Origin: Acidovorax sp. KKS102
Lineage (GTDB): Bacteria > Pseudomonadota > Gammaproteobacteria > Burkholderiales > Burkholderiaceae_C
Length of the DNA stretch: 64,000 nt
Reading direction: 5' to 3'
Assembly (NCBI RefSeq): GCF_000302535.1
Contig: NC_018708.1
Location: forward strand, 1,488,001-1,552,000
Shown here: in pieces, positions 45,674 through 53,942 of the stretch
Layout: the number at the start of each line of letters is the position of its first letter
How positions within the stretch are numbered: the first letter of the stretch is position 1
The notes under the pieces: model-generated
Databases searched by the model: none
The model's input: the letters and a program-made list of their open reading frames with translations, nothing else
What the model was told of the DNA's origin: nothing
Made by a program: the position numbers and the translations under genes

Positions 45674-48007
45674 GTGTTCCTTCCGTTCGCTTCCTTCTTC
45701 ACCTTGCGCCTGCGAACGCAGGCCGCCGCGCTGGTGCTGGCGGCCTGCGCCTCGGGCGCCTGGGCCATCCCCGCGTTTGACGAGGTGCGCGCGGACTTCA
45801 AGCCCTCGGACACCCTGATCCTCTCGCGCGAAGGCGAGGTGCTGCAGCGCTTGCGCACCGATGCCACCGTGCGGCGCGGCCAGTGGGTGCCGCTGGCCGA
45901 CGTGTCGCCCGCGCTGCGCCAGGCGCTGGTGCTGAGCGAGGACAAGCGCTTTTTTGAACACAGCGGCGTGGACTGGCGTGCGGCGTCGGCGGCTGCCTGG
46001 GGCAACCTGTGGAACCAGCGCACACGCGGGGCCAGCACCATCACCATGCAGCTCGCGGGCCTGCTCGACGGCGACTGGCGCCAGGGCCCGGGCGGGCGCA
46101 CCGTGGCGCAAAAGCTGGGCCAGACGGTGGCAGCCCAGGTGCTGGATCGGCGCTGGCGCAAGGACCAGATCCTGGAGGCGTACCTCAACCTCGTGCCATT
46201 TCGCAGCGAGCTGGTGGGCATCGACGCCCTGAGCCGCACGCTGTTCGACAAGGCGGCCCACGGGCTGGATGACCGTGAAGCCGCAGTGGCAGCAGCCCTG
46301 GTGCGCGCGCCCAACGCACGGCCCGCACTGGTGGCGCAGCGTGCCTGCGGCGTGCTGCGCGATATGCAGCAGCGCCCCTCCACCCCCACCTTGCCTGCTG
46401 CACCAGCGGCGCGCGTGGACTGCGATGCGCTGGACCTGTTCACTACAGCCGCATTGCAACGCCGCGCGTTCGATGCGAGCGAGGGTGTGGCGCCGCACTT
46501 TGCGCGCTACCTGCTGCGCCAGCGGGACAAGGACAGCGCCGTGCCCGAGCGGGTGACCAGCACCCTGCGCGCACCGTTGCAGCGTTTTGCCATGCAGAGC
46601 CTGCAGCAGCACCTGCGCGAGCTGCGGGGGCGGCATGTGGAAGACGGCGCGGTGCTGGTGCTGGACAACGCCACGGGCGCGGTGCTGGCCTGGGTCGGGT
46701 CGTCCGGCCAGCTCAGCCAGGCCAGCGAGGTCGATGGGGTGCTGGCGTTGCGCCAGCCGGGCTCCACGCTCAAGCCTTTTTTGTATGCCCAGGCGATTGC
46801 AGAGCGGCGGCTCACGGCGGCGTCGCTGGTGGAGGACTCGCCCGCGCAGATCACCACGGCGGGGGGGCTCTACATCCCGCAGAACTATGACCGCCAGTTC
46901 AAGGGCTGGGTGTCGGTGCGTACGGCGCTGGCGGCGTCGCTCAACGTGCCGGCGGTGCGCACGTTGGTCATGGTCACGCCCGACGCCTTCCACCGCCAGC
47001 TGGGCGCGGTGGGATTGCCACTGCGCGAAAGTGGCGACTACTTTGGCTACAGCCTGGCACTGGGCAGCCCCGAGGTGCCGCTGCTGCATCTGACCAATTC
47101 CTATCGCACGCTGGCCAACGGCGGGCGAGCCAGTCCTGTCGCAGCCACGCTGGCCGATGGCAAGCCCCGCTTCACACCTGCCATTGCGGCCCACGCCGCC
47201 TTCATCGTGGGCGACATCCTGTCCGACGGCAATGCACGCGCACGCACCTTTGGCACCGACAGCGTGCTGGCCACCCGCTTCTGGACGGCCGTGAAAACCG
47301 GCACCAGCAAGGACATGCGCGACAACTGGGCCGTGGGTTGGTCGGAGCGTTACACCGTGGGCGTGTGGGTGGGCAACGCCAGCGGCGCAGCCATGCACGA
47401 GGTCAGCGGCACCAGCGGCGCAGCACCCATCTGGGCGGCGGTGATGGGCTTTCTGCACGCCCGCGAGCCCAGCCGTGCGCCCAAGGCCCCTCAGGGGCTG
47501 GTGCGGGCGGCTGTGCGGTTCGGCCCGGGGCCGTCTTCGGGCGCGGGGGCGCCCCAGCCGCTGGAGGCCGCGCGCGACGAGTGGTTTGTTCCCGGCACGC
47601 AGCAGTCCTTGTTTGCTATGGATTCAATAGCTGGCGAGGCATATGGCACTAGCGCATCTGCTCCAAAAACCTCCAAAAATGCCACCCGTACCCCTGTAGA
47701 GCCTGCATCGGCTTCTGCCGCCGCCCCGGCGCGCATCACTGCCCCTGCATCCGGCACGGTGATTGCGCTGGACCCGGACATTCCGCCCGCGCGCCAGCGC
47801 CTGCAGTTCACCGCCACGCGCGATGCGGTGCAGTGGCGGCTGGACGGCAAACCGCTGGGCCGCGGTGCCCGGGTGCCCTGGCTGCCCTGGCCGGGTCGGC
47901 ATGTGGTGCAGATCACCGACGCCCAAGGCACGGTACTGGACGAGGTGCGGCTGGAGGTGCGCGGCGCCGGTGTGGTGGCGGCGCCCACCCGGGCAGGTGC
48001 GCATTGA
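45674..48007 (+). CDS. pbpC: Penicillin-binding protein 1C (bifunctional glycosyltransferase/transpeptidase)
   Basis: 777 residues. The GTG at 45674 is the only plausible start, as no ATG or TTG occurs in frame after the preceding stop. N-terminal membrane anchor (LVLAACASGAWA), then GT51 glycosyltransferase domain with catalytic SEDKRFFEHSGVDW (Glu89) and GASTITMQLAGL, then a transpeptidase with SxxK Ser364/Lys367 (QPGSTLKPFLYA), SLN and VKTGTSKDMRDNW (Lys541). The last 100 residues form the C-terminal PBP1C domain. Residues 646-668 (LFAMDSIAGEAYGTSASAPK) come from a dispersed repeat, in the linker before that domain. Pairs with the A2M gene as in other proteobacteria. Confidence 0.93.
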   Translation: MFLPFASFFTLRLRTQAAALVLAACASGAWAIPAFDEVRADFKPSDTLILSREGEVLQRLRTDATVRRGQWVPLADVSPALRQALVLSEDKRFFEHSGVDWRAASAAAWGNLWNQRTRGASTITMQLAGLLDGDWRQGPGGRTVAQKLGQTVAAQVLDRRWRKDQILEAYLNLVPFRSELVGIDALSRTLFDKAAHGLDDREAAVAAALVRAPNARPALVAQRACGVLRDMQQRPSTPTLPAAPAARVDCDALDLFTTAALQRRAFDASEGVAPHFARYLLRQRDKDSAVPERVTSTLRAPLQRFAMQSLQQHLRELRGRHVEDGAVLVLDNATGAVLAWVGSSGQLSQASEVDGVLALRQPGSTLKPFLYAQAIAERRLTAASLVEDSPAQITTAGGLYIPQNYDRQFKGWVSVRTALAASLNVPAVRTLVMVTPDAFHRQLGAVGLPLRESGDYFGYSLALGSPEVPLLHLTNSYRTLANGGRASPVAATLADGKPRFTPAIAAHAAFIVGDILSDGNARARTFGTDSVLATRFWTAVKTGTSKDMRDNWAVGWSERYTVGVWVGNASGAAMHEVSGTSGAAPIWAAVMGFLHAREPSRAPKAPQGLVRAAVRFGPGPSSGAGAPQPLEAARDEWFVPGTQQSLFAMDSIAGEAYGTSASAPKTSKNATRTPVEPASASAAAPARITAPASGTVIALDPDIPPARQRLQFTATRDAVQWRLDGKPLGRGARVPWLPWPGRHVVQITDAQGTVLDEVRLEVRGAGVVAAPTRAGAH
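47611..47682 (+). repeat. Dispersed ~65-bp repeat, copy 5 (inside pbpC)
   Basis: TTTGCTATGGATTCAATAGC, TGGCGAGGCATATGGCACTA, GCGCATCTGCTCCAAAAACC. In frame with pbpC and coding for the Ser/Ala-rich linker before the C-terminal domain. Confidence 0.8.
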
Positions 48008-48091
48008 CGCCGCCAATCCCGAGGAATACGGTGTGCTTTGGTGCTAAGTCTCAGCTAAGGCGGCTGTTTAAAATAGTTACAAACTATCCCT

Positions 48092-50380
48092 ATGCCATCG
48101 CTCCGCCAGTTTTTCTCTCACCGCCTGATCTGGCTGGCCTTGCTGGTGGCTCTGGGCATTGGTGCGTTGTTTGCGCGCGCCATTTGGACCATTCGCAATG
48201 ACGAGTGGAGCTACGCAGAGCAAACCAACGCCAACCTGGCCCGCACCCTTGAGCAGGGCCTGGCATGGTCGCTGGATTCGTTTGACAAATCTTTGGAAGG
48301 CGTAGCCCGCGAGGTGGCACGCCCCGAGGTCTGGGCCTTGCCCCCCGACCTGCGCGCGCGGGTGGTGTTCGACAACTCGCTGCGCGCGCGTGGCGCGGGC
48401 GATGTGCTGGTGCTGGACGCGCAGGGCAACGTCATCCTGGACTCGGGTTCACTGGTGCCCCGCAAGGCCCATTTTGCCGACCGTGACTACTTTCTGGCGT
48501 TCCGCGAGCAAGGCCAGCAGGGGCTGTTCTTCGGCAAGCCCGTGCCTTCGCGGGTGACGGGCCTCAACATCCTGCCCATCTCGCGCGGCTACTACAACGC
48601 AGACGGCAGTTTTGCCGGTGTGGTGGTCGGCGCCATCCGCCTGAGCTATTTCAATGAACTGTTTGGCTCGCTGAACCTGGGCCCCAACAGCGGCATCAAC
48701 CTGTTCAGGCAGGACGGGGTGGTGATCTCCCGGTTTCCCTATGGCGATGCCGACGTGGGCAAGACCATTGCGGGCTCGCCCAACCTGCTGCGCTTTCAGA
48801 CGGAGGGCTCGGGGTCGTTTGTGGGCAAGGCCGCGCTCGATGGCGTGGAGCGGCTGTACTCCTTCCGGCCCGTGGGCAACTATCCGCTGATCCTGAACGT
48901 CGCCCAGTCCACCGACACCATCCTGGCCAAATGGCGGAGCAGCGCCTTGGTGCTGGGCGGCTTTGCCGTAATGCTGATGCTGGGCTGCCTGGGGCTGGCC
49001 CTGCTGTTTGTGCGCGAGCTGCTGCTGCGCCAGAAGGTGTCGGCGCGCCTGACCGAGGCCGAGCACGACCTGCGCACCACCCTGGACAACGTGCCCTCCA
49101 TGATTGCCTACTGGGATGCCGGTATGCGCAACCGCTTTGCCAACCGCGCAGCGCTGGAGGAGTTTGGCACCTACCCGGCACCAGTGCGGGGCCGCCACAT
49201 CAGCGAGCTGCTGAGCGAGGCCCGGTATGCAGCCAGCAAGCCCAATTACGACTTGGCCTTGGCAGGCAAGCCACTGCGCTTTGAGCGCACGGACGAGGAC
49301 CACGACGGTCTGCCGCGCCACTGCATCGTGTCCTATCTACCCGATACCGATGAGCGCGGCGTGGTCACCGGCCTCTTTGTGCAAGTGACGGACATCACCG
49401 AGCGCAAGCGCATGGAGAACGAGCTGTTCGACGAGAAAGAGCGCGTACGCCTCACGCTGCAATCCATCGGTGATGCCGTGGTCTGCTCGGACGCCAAAGG
49501 CATGGTGACCTACCTCAACCCCGTGGCCGAACGCCTTACGGGCTGGCAGGCGTTTGATGCGGCCGGGCACAACGTGGACGAGGTGGTGAGCCTGCGCAGC
49601 CCCGACAACGACGAGCCCTTGCCCAACACGCTGCGCACCGCGATACAGCAAGGCGCCGCCACGGACCCCGTGCGGGGCGTTCTGGTGCACCGCACCAGCG
49701 GCCAGCGCTTCCAGGTGGAGGAGACGGCCAGCGCCATCACGGACCGCCATGGTGCGGTGACCGGTGCGGTGGCCGTGTTGCGCGATGTGACCGAGGCCGT
49801 GGCCATGGCCGAGCGCATGGCCCACCTGGCCCAGTACGACGCACTGACCGACCTGCCCAACCGCGTGCTACTGCAGGACCGCGCCCAGCTGGCGATGGCG
49901 CTTGCGCGGCGCGAAGGCAAGTCGCTGGCGGTGATGTACCTGGACCTTGACGGTTTCAAAGAGGTCAACGACCGCCTGGGCCATGACGCGGGCGACATCC
50001 TGCTGGTGCAGTTTGCCCAGCGCCTGCGGGCGGCGGTGCGCGCGTCCGACACCGTGTGCAGGCAAGGGGGCGACGAGTTTGTGGTGTTGTTGCCGGGGCT
50101 GGACGGAGTGGAGCCCGCCTGCCTGGTGGCGCGCAAGATCCTGGCGGCCTGCGATGCTGCTTTTGAGCTGGCCGGGCAGCCGGTGCGGGTGGGGGTCAGC
50201 GGCGGCATTGCACTGTTCCCGCAGCATGGCAGTACCTTTGACGAGTTGTCGCGCCATGCCGACGGAGCCATGTACGCGGCCAAGCGGGGTGGCCGCATGC
50301 GCTTTATGCTCTACCGGGGGGCTGAAGCCGAGCCCGAGTCGGTGTTGCCAGAGTCGGACCTGGCGGCCACCGCCCAGTAG
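48092..50380 (+). CDS. Sensor diguanylate cyclase with periplasmic double-Cache-like domain and two PAS domains
   Basis: 762 residues. TM helix 1 (about 10-32), a periplasmic sensor (about 35-275) with the Cache-like block VLDAQGNVILDSGSLVPR, ADRDYFLAFREQGQQGLFFG and NILPISRGYYNADGSFAGVV, TM helix 2 (about 280-305), two PAS domains (about 325-445 and 450-575; TLDNVPSMIAYWDAGMRNRF, TLQSIGDAVVCSDAKGMVTY) and a GGDEF domain (AVRASDTVCRQGGDEFVVLL). The I-site RASD is present. No EAL domain. A 'TAAAATAGTTACAAACTAT' AT-rich stretch directly before the ATG could contain its promoter. Confidence 0.9.
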   Translation: MPSLRQFFSHRLIWLALLVALGIGALFARAIWTIRNDEWSYAEQTNANLARTLEQGLAWSLDSFDKSLEGVAREVARPEVWALPPDLRARVVFDNSLRARGAGDVLVLDAQGNVILDSGSLVPRKAHFADRDYFLAFREQGQQGLFFGKPVPSRVTGLNILPISRGYYNADGSFAGVVVGAIRLSYFNELFGSLNLGPNSGINLFRQDGVVISRFPYGDADVGKTIAGSPNLLRFQTEGSGSFVGKAALDGVERLYSFRPVGNYPLILNVAQSTDTILAKWRSSALVLGGFAVMLMLGCLGLALLFVRELLLRQKVSARLTEAEHDLRTTLDNVPSMIAYWDAGMRNRFANRAALEEFGTYPAPVRGRHISELLSEARYAASKPNYDLALAGKPLRFERTDEDHDGLPRHCIVSYLPDTDERGVVTGLFVQVTDITERKRMENELFDEKERVRLTLQSIGDAVVCSDAKGMVTYLNPVAERLTGWQAFDAAGHNVDEVVSLRSPDNDEPLPNTLRTAIQQGAATDPVRGVLVHRTSGQRFQVEETASAITDRHGAVTGAVAVLRDVTEAVAMAERMAHLAQYDALTDLPNRVLLQDRAQLAMALARREGKSLAVMYLDLDGFKEVNDRLGHDAGDILLVQFAQRLRAAVRASDTVCRQGGDEFVVLLPGLDGVEPACLVARKILAACDAAFELAGQPVRVGVSGGIALFPQHGSTFDELSRHADGAMYAAKRGGRMRFMLYRGAEAEPESVLPESDLAATAQ

Positions 50381-50389
50381 CGGGCGCGT

Positions 50390-50411
50390 AAGGGGGGCGA
50401 AGTGCCCCCTT
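50390..50411 (+). terminator. Terminator-like hairpin after the sensor cyclase
   Basis: AAGGGGG and CCCCCTT form a 7-bp stem with an 8-nt loop 10 nt after the stop; no T run follows, so the call is weak. Confidence 0.4.
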
Positions 50412-50507
50412 GCTGGAAATTTGTTGCAAGCCGTCGAAAAAATTTTGATGGCTGCGCCCCGCGCCACCGCCTACCATTTGGCGCATTTCCCATACCGGAG
50501 AGCCCGC

Positions 50508-51674
50508 GTGCCCAACCTGTCCAAAATCACCTGCATCGAAGACCTGCGTGTCATTGCCCAGCGCCGCGTGCCGCGCATGTTCTATGACTACGCCGATTCG
50601 GGCTCGTACACCGAGGGCACCTACCGCGCCAACGAAAGCGACTTCCAGCGCATCAAGCTGCGCCAGCGCGTGGCTGTGAACATGGAAGGCCGCACCACCC
50701 GCACCACCATGGTGGGTCAGGATGTGGCCATGCCCGTGGCCATTGCGCCCACCGGGCTCACCGGCATGCAGCATGCCGACGGCGAAATTTTGGGCGCCAA
50801 GGCCGCCAAGGCGTTTGGCATTCCGTTCACGCTCTCGACCATGAGCATCTGCTCCATCGAGGACATTGCCGAACACACGGGTCGCCACCCGTTCTGGTTC
50901 CAGGTCTATGTGATGCGCGACCGCGACTTCATCAACCGCCTGATTGATCGCGCCAAGGCCGCCAACTGCTCGGCGCTGCAACTCACGCTGGATTTGCAGA
51001 TCCTGGGTCAGCGCCACAAGGACATCAAGAACGGCCTCTCGGCCCCGCCCAAGCCCACCATCGCCAACCTCATCAACCTGGCCACCAAGCCGCGCTGGTG
51101 CCTGGGCATGCTGGGCACGAAGCGCCGCAGCTTCGGCAACATCGTGGGCCACGCCAAGGGCGTGGGCGACCTGTCGTCGCTGTCGTCGTGGACGGCCGAG
51201 CAGTTCGACCCGCAGCTCAACTGGGGCGACGTGGAATGGATCAAAAAGCGCTGGGGTGGCAAGCTGATCCTGAAGGGCATCATGGACGCCGAGGACGCGC
51301 GTCTGGCCGTGAACAGCGGTGCCGATGCGCTCATCGTCAGCAACCACGGCGGCCGTCAGCTCGATGGCGCGCCGTCCTCCATCGCGGCGCTGCCCGGCAT
51401 TGCTGCTGCGGCCGGCAAGGACATCGAAGTGTGGATGGACGGCGGCATCCGCAGCGGGCAGGACGTGCTCAAGGCCCGCGCGCTGGGTGCGCGGGGCACG
51501 CTGATCGGCCGCAGTTTTCTGTATGGCCTGGGTGCCTACGGCGAGGCGGGCGTCACGCGGGCCCTGCAGATCATCCAGAAAGAGCTGGACATCACCATGG
51601 CGTTCTGCGGCCACACCAACATCAACAACGTGGATTCTTCGATCCTGCTGCCCGGCACGTATCCCACGGCCTGA
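50508..51674 (+). CDS. lldD: L-lactate dehydrogenase / alpha-hydroxy-acid dehydrogenase, FMN type
   Basis: 388 residues of the FMN-dependent alpha-hydroxy-acid oxidase family. MFYDYADSGSYTEGTYRANE, APTGLTGMQHADGEILGAKA, LTLDLQILGQRHKDIKNG and the active-site SNHGGRQLDG with the catalytic base His280 are seen, together with WMDGGIRSGQDVLKA and GRSFLYGL for phosphate binding. The GTG at 50508 has CGGAGAG 9 nt upstream. Membrane-linked LldD passes electrons to quinone; glycolate oxidase-like activity is possible. Cytochrome c gene follows on the opposite strand. Confidence 0.88.
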   Translation: MPNLSKITCIEDLRVIAQRRVPRMFYDYADSGSYTEGTYRANESDFQRIKLRQRVAVNMEGRTTRTTMVGQDVAMPVAIAPTGLTGMQHADGEILGAKAAKAFGIPFTLSTMSICSIEDIAEHTGRHPFWFQVYVMRDRDFINRLIDRAKAANCSALQLTLDLQILGQRHKDIKNGLSAPPKPTIANLINLATKPRWCLGMLGTKRRSFGNIVGHAKGVGDLSSLSSWTAEQFDPQLNWGDVEWIKKRWGGKLILKGIMDAEDARLAVNSGADALIVSNHGGRQLDGAPSSIAALPGIAAAAGKDIEVWMDGGIRSGQDVLKARALGARGTLIGRSFLYGLGAYGEAGVTRALQIIQKELDITMAFCGHTNINNVDSSILLPGTYPTA

Positions 51675-51689
51675 GCGGCGGAATGCGCC

Positions 51690-52103
51690 CTACCTTGCTG
51701 CTGGCACCGGCGCGGGCAGGCGTTTGAGCGTGGCCAGATAGGCCACCACGTCCTCGCGGTCCTGCGCATCGTCAAGCTGGTAGTCCATGCCCTGGCCGGG
51801 TATCAGCGCCTCGGGGTCCGTCAGCCAGGCCTTGAGCGTGGCCCGCGTCCACAGGATCTTGCTGGCGCGCAAGGCCGGCGAGTAGTCAAAGTCCTTCAGG
51901 GCGCCAGCGCGGCGCCCCACCACGCCCCGGTGCGCCGGGCCGTCTTCATGCTGGTCAGGGCTGTGGCAACTGCTGCAATGCGCTGCGTACAGCGCAGCGC
52001 CACGCTCCACCGACTGGGCCATGGCAGCGCCGTGGCCCGCCCAGAGCAGGGCGGCTGCCAGGGCAACACAACGAACAGGGGACCGTGGACAGGGCAGGGG
52101 CAT
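51690..52103 (-). CDS. Monohaem class I cytochrome c, periplasmic
   Basis: 137 residues. Signal peptide ends MAQS (about residue 30), the heme-binding motif is CSSCH (Cys43, Cys46, His47) and the distal ligand is probably Met106 in GQGMDYQ. EDVVAYLATLK at the C-terminus is the usual helix of class I cytochromes. It is an electron carrier in the periplasm, and its candidate promoter shares a motif with the sigma-factor gene opposite (see separate entry). It is divergent from the sigma gene and convergent with the lactate dehydrogenase gene, so it may accept electrons from that enzyme, but the shared promoter points to the sigma module. Confidence 0.88.
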   Translation of the reverse strand: MPLPCPRSPVRCVALAAALLWAGHGAAMAQSVERGAALYAAHCSSCHSPDQHEDGPAHRGVVGRRAGALKDFDYSPALRASKILWTRATLKAWLTDPEALIPGQGMDYQLDDAQDREDVVAYLATLKRLPAPVPAAR

Positions 52104-52155
52104 GGTGGTAGCGAAAGGGGAGTCAGCGTGGGGGCGAGAGCCGTCTAGGCCCTTG

Positions 52156-52183
52156 TAATACGGCTGATGTCACCCCCTGGATT
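52156..52183 (-). promoter_or_regulatory. Candidate ECF-sigma promoter for the cytochrome c gene
   Basis: On the minus strand AATCC, 16 nt, CGTATTA. Upstream of the cytochrome start by 53 nt. Same layout as the sites at 52239 and 53873. Confidence 0.65.
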
Positions 52184-52238
52184 CAGCCGCTTCGCGGTGT
52201 TCTTTCATGGGTGTCGTTCCTGCTGTGTGTCCCGCCCA

Positions 52239-52266
52239 CATCCAAAACGCCAGCTGTGGCGTATTC
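52239..52266 (+). promoter_or_regulatory. Candidate autoregulatory ECF-sigma promoter
   Basis: CATCC, 16 nt, CGTATTC, ending 57 nt before the sigma start codon. The spacer length is identical to the other two sites. Confidence 0.65.
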
Positions 52267-52323
52267 ACCTACAGCAAAGCCCCACAGGCCCTGCCCACCC
52301 AACCAATCCCAGAGAATGGGCGC

Positions 52324-52899
52324 ATGAGCACCCTCCACCCAGACAGCGAACTGATGGACCTCCTAGACCGTATTGCCGCGCAGGACGACGCCGCGCTGAA
52401 AAGACTGTACGAGCGCACCTCGTCGCAGCTTTTTGGCCTGGCCCTGCGCATCGTCCGCAACCGCGACGCGGCGGAGGATGTGTTGCAGGAGGCGTTTTTG
52501 ACCATCTGGCGCGGTGCCGGCAGCTACCGCGCATCGCTGAGCCCGCCGATGGCCTGGATGGGGCTCATCGTGCGCAGCCGGGCGCTGGACGCCCTGCGCA
52601 AGCGCACCACCGACCGGGCCGATCTGATGATCGAGCTGGATGACGCCATGGCGCAGACGATGGAGGGCGATGCCCCCAACCCCATGGACGCTGCCGATGC
52701 GAGCGAGCAGGCGTTTGCGCTGCACCACTGCCTGGGCAAGCTGGACCACAAGCAGCGCGAGGTGGTGAGCCTGGCCTACCTGCGCGACCAGAGCCATGGC
52801 GAGCTGGCCGAGCAACTCAAGCTGCCGCTGGGCACCGTCAAGACCTGGATTCGCCGGGGGCTGGAGCAACTGCGTGCCTGCATGGCGCGCTACGCCTGA
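52324..52899 (+). CDS. ECF (extracytoplasmic function) sigma factor
   Basis: 191 residues of the sigma-70 family group 4. Region 2 (about 20-88) with ALRIVRNRDAAEDVLQEAFL and IWRGAGSYRASLSPPMAWM; region 4 (about 133-187) with LDHKQREVVSLAYLRDQSHG and LKLPLGTVKTWIRRGLEQLR. The start ATG at 52324 is the first with a proper N-terminus MSTLHPDSELMDLLDR. The anti-sigma gene follows 10 nt after its stop. An identical-spacing motif before it and before two other operons suggests it drives them. Confidence 0.93.
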   Translation: MSTLHPDSELMDLLDRIAAQDDAALKRLYERTSSQLFGLALRIVRNRDAAEDVLQEAFLTIWRGAGSYRASLSPPMAWMGLIVRSRALDALRKRTTDRADLMIELDDAMAQTMEGDAPNPMDAADASEQAFALHHCLGKLDHKQREVVSLAYLRDQSHGELAEQLKLPLGTVKTWIRRGLEQLRACMARYA

Positions 52900-52909
52900 G
52901 GTCGTCGCC

Positions 52910-53701
52910 ATGAACATCACCCAACACCCTGATTTGCTCGACCGCCTGGCCGCCAGCTACGCGCTGGGCACGCTGCGCGGCGGCGCTCGCCGCCGTTTTG
53001 AGGCCCTGGCGCGCGAACACGCCACCGTGCGCGCCGCCGCCCTGGTGTGGCAGACCCGCTGGTCGGGCCTGACCGAGCTGCAACCGCAGGTGGCGCCTTC
53101 GCCCGCCGTCTGGACGCGCATTGACAACCTGGTGCGGGCTGGCCAGCTGGAGCAGGCCATGCTGGCCGCCCGGCAGGCCGCGCCCGCCCAGGCCCCCGGC
53201 GGCTGGTGGCGCAACCTGCTGGTGTGGCGGGGTGCGGCCGCTGCGGGGGCCATCGCCACGCTGGCGGCGGTGGTGGTGGGCGTGCAGGTCAACGGCGGCC
53301 TGCGCGCCACCACGGGCGCGCAGATTGCTGCGCTGCAGCAGCAACTGCAGGCCACGCCCCAGATCCAGTACGTGGCCGTGCTCGCGGACGACAAGGCGGC
53401 TGCCTCCATGCTGGTCACTTTTGACCCCAAGAACAACCAGTTGGTGCTGCAACGCGTGGGCGGTTTTCAGGAGGGGGCGGACAAGTCGCTGCAACTGTGG
53501 GCACTGCCACCGGCGGGCGGGCCACGCTCGCTGGGGGTGTTGGGCCAGGACAAATTGCTCAAGCTGGCCGCCGGCGAGGCCGATGTGCGCCAGGTGCCCG
53601 CCTTGGCCATCAGCCTGGAGCCCAAGGGCGGCGTGCCCAGCGAGACGGGGCCCACCGGGCCGGTGCTGTTCAAGGGCGAGCTGATCCAGCGGATGCTGTA
53701 A
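52910..53701 (+). CDS. RskA-type anti-sigma factor, membrane-anchored
   Basis: 263 residues. N-terminal cytoplasmic anti-sigma domain (about 1-95; DRLAASYALGTLRGGARRRF, ALVWQTRWSGLTELQPQVAP) with no zinc motif (no His-x3-Cys-x2-Cys), one TM helix (about 103-127; WRGAAAAGAIATLAAVVVGV) and a C-terminal periplasmic domain (AAALQQQLQA start; YVAVLADDKAAASMLVTFDP; LPPAGGPRSLGVL) of the RskA family. This topology is that of a membrane-bound anti-sigma that releases the sigma factor after proteolysis or a periplasmic cue. Its stop codon overlaps an inverted-repeat element. Confidence 0.9.
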   Translation: MNITQHPDLLDRLAASYALGTLRGGARRRFEALAREHATVRAAALVWQTRWSGLTELQPQVAPSPAVWTRIDNLVRAGQLEQAMLAARQAAPAQAPGGWWRNLLVWRGAAAAGAIATLAAVVVGVQVNGGLRATTGAQIAALQQQLQATPQIQYVAVLADDKAAASMLVTFDPKNNQLVLQRVGGFQEGADKSLQLWALPPAGGPRSLGVLGQDKLLKLAAGEADVRQVPALAISLEPKGGVPSETGPTGPVLFKGELIQRML

Positions 53702-53819
53702 GAGCGGCTCACAAAACTCCCCCTGGCGTCGTTGTCTCGCCTTGTCGTACTGGTTGTATGTACTGCCTGCGGCGAAACGCCTGGCCAGGGCCGCTTCGCT
53801 GAGTTTTGCGAGCCGCTCT
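53701..53819. repeat. Inverted-repeat element at the anti-sigma 3' end
   Basis: Arms AGAGCGGCTCACAAAACT (53701-53718) and AGTTTTGCGAGCCGCTCT (53802-53819), 17 of 18 pairs, around an 83-bp core. The left arm starts on the last base of the anti-sigma stop codon. No protein is encoded. Confidence 0.8.
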
Positions 53820-53872
53820 GGGCACCTGCGCAGCGATTTGCTACCGCCGCGCAACATTTTTGAAAATTCGTG

Positions 53873-53900
53873 AATCCGCCGGGCATCCGGGAGCGTATCC
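53873..53900 (+). promoter_or_regulatory. Candidate ECF-sigma promoter for the DUF3034-globin-cupredoxin operon
   Basis: AATCC, 16 nt, CGTATCC, ending 43 nt before the DUF3034 ATG. The motif and exact spacer match the two sites at 52.2 kb. Confidence 0.65.
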
Positions 53901-53942
53901 AGATGGCAACATCTTCTTACATCCCGTTTCCTGGAGACCACG

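Noticed and set aside
45646-45780. Short frame starting at ATG 45646 that overlaps the methylglyoxal-synthase stop and the pbpC start
   Set aside because: It is out of frame with pbpC, has no family features, and pbpC itself is well explained from GTG 45674.
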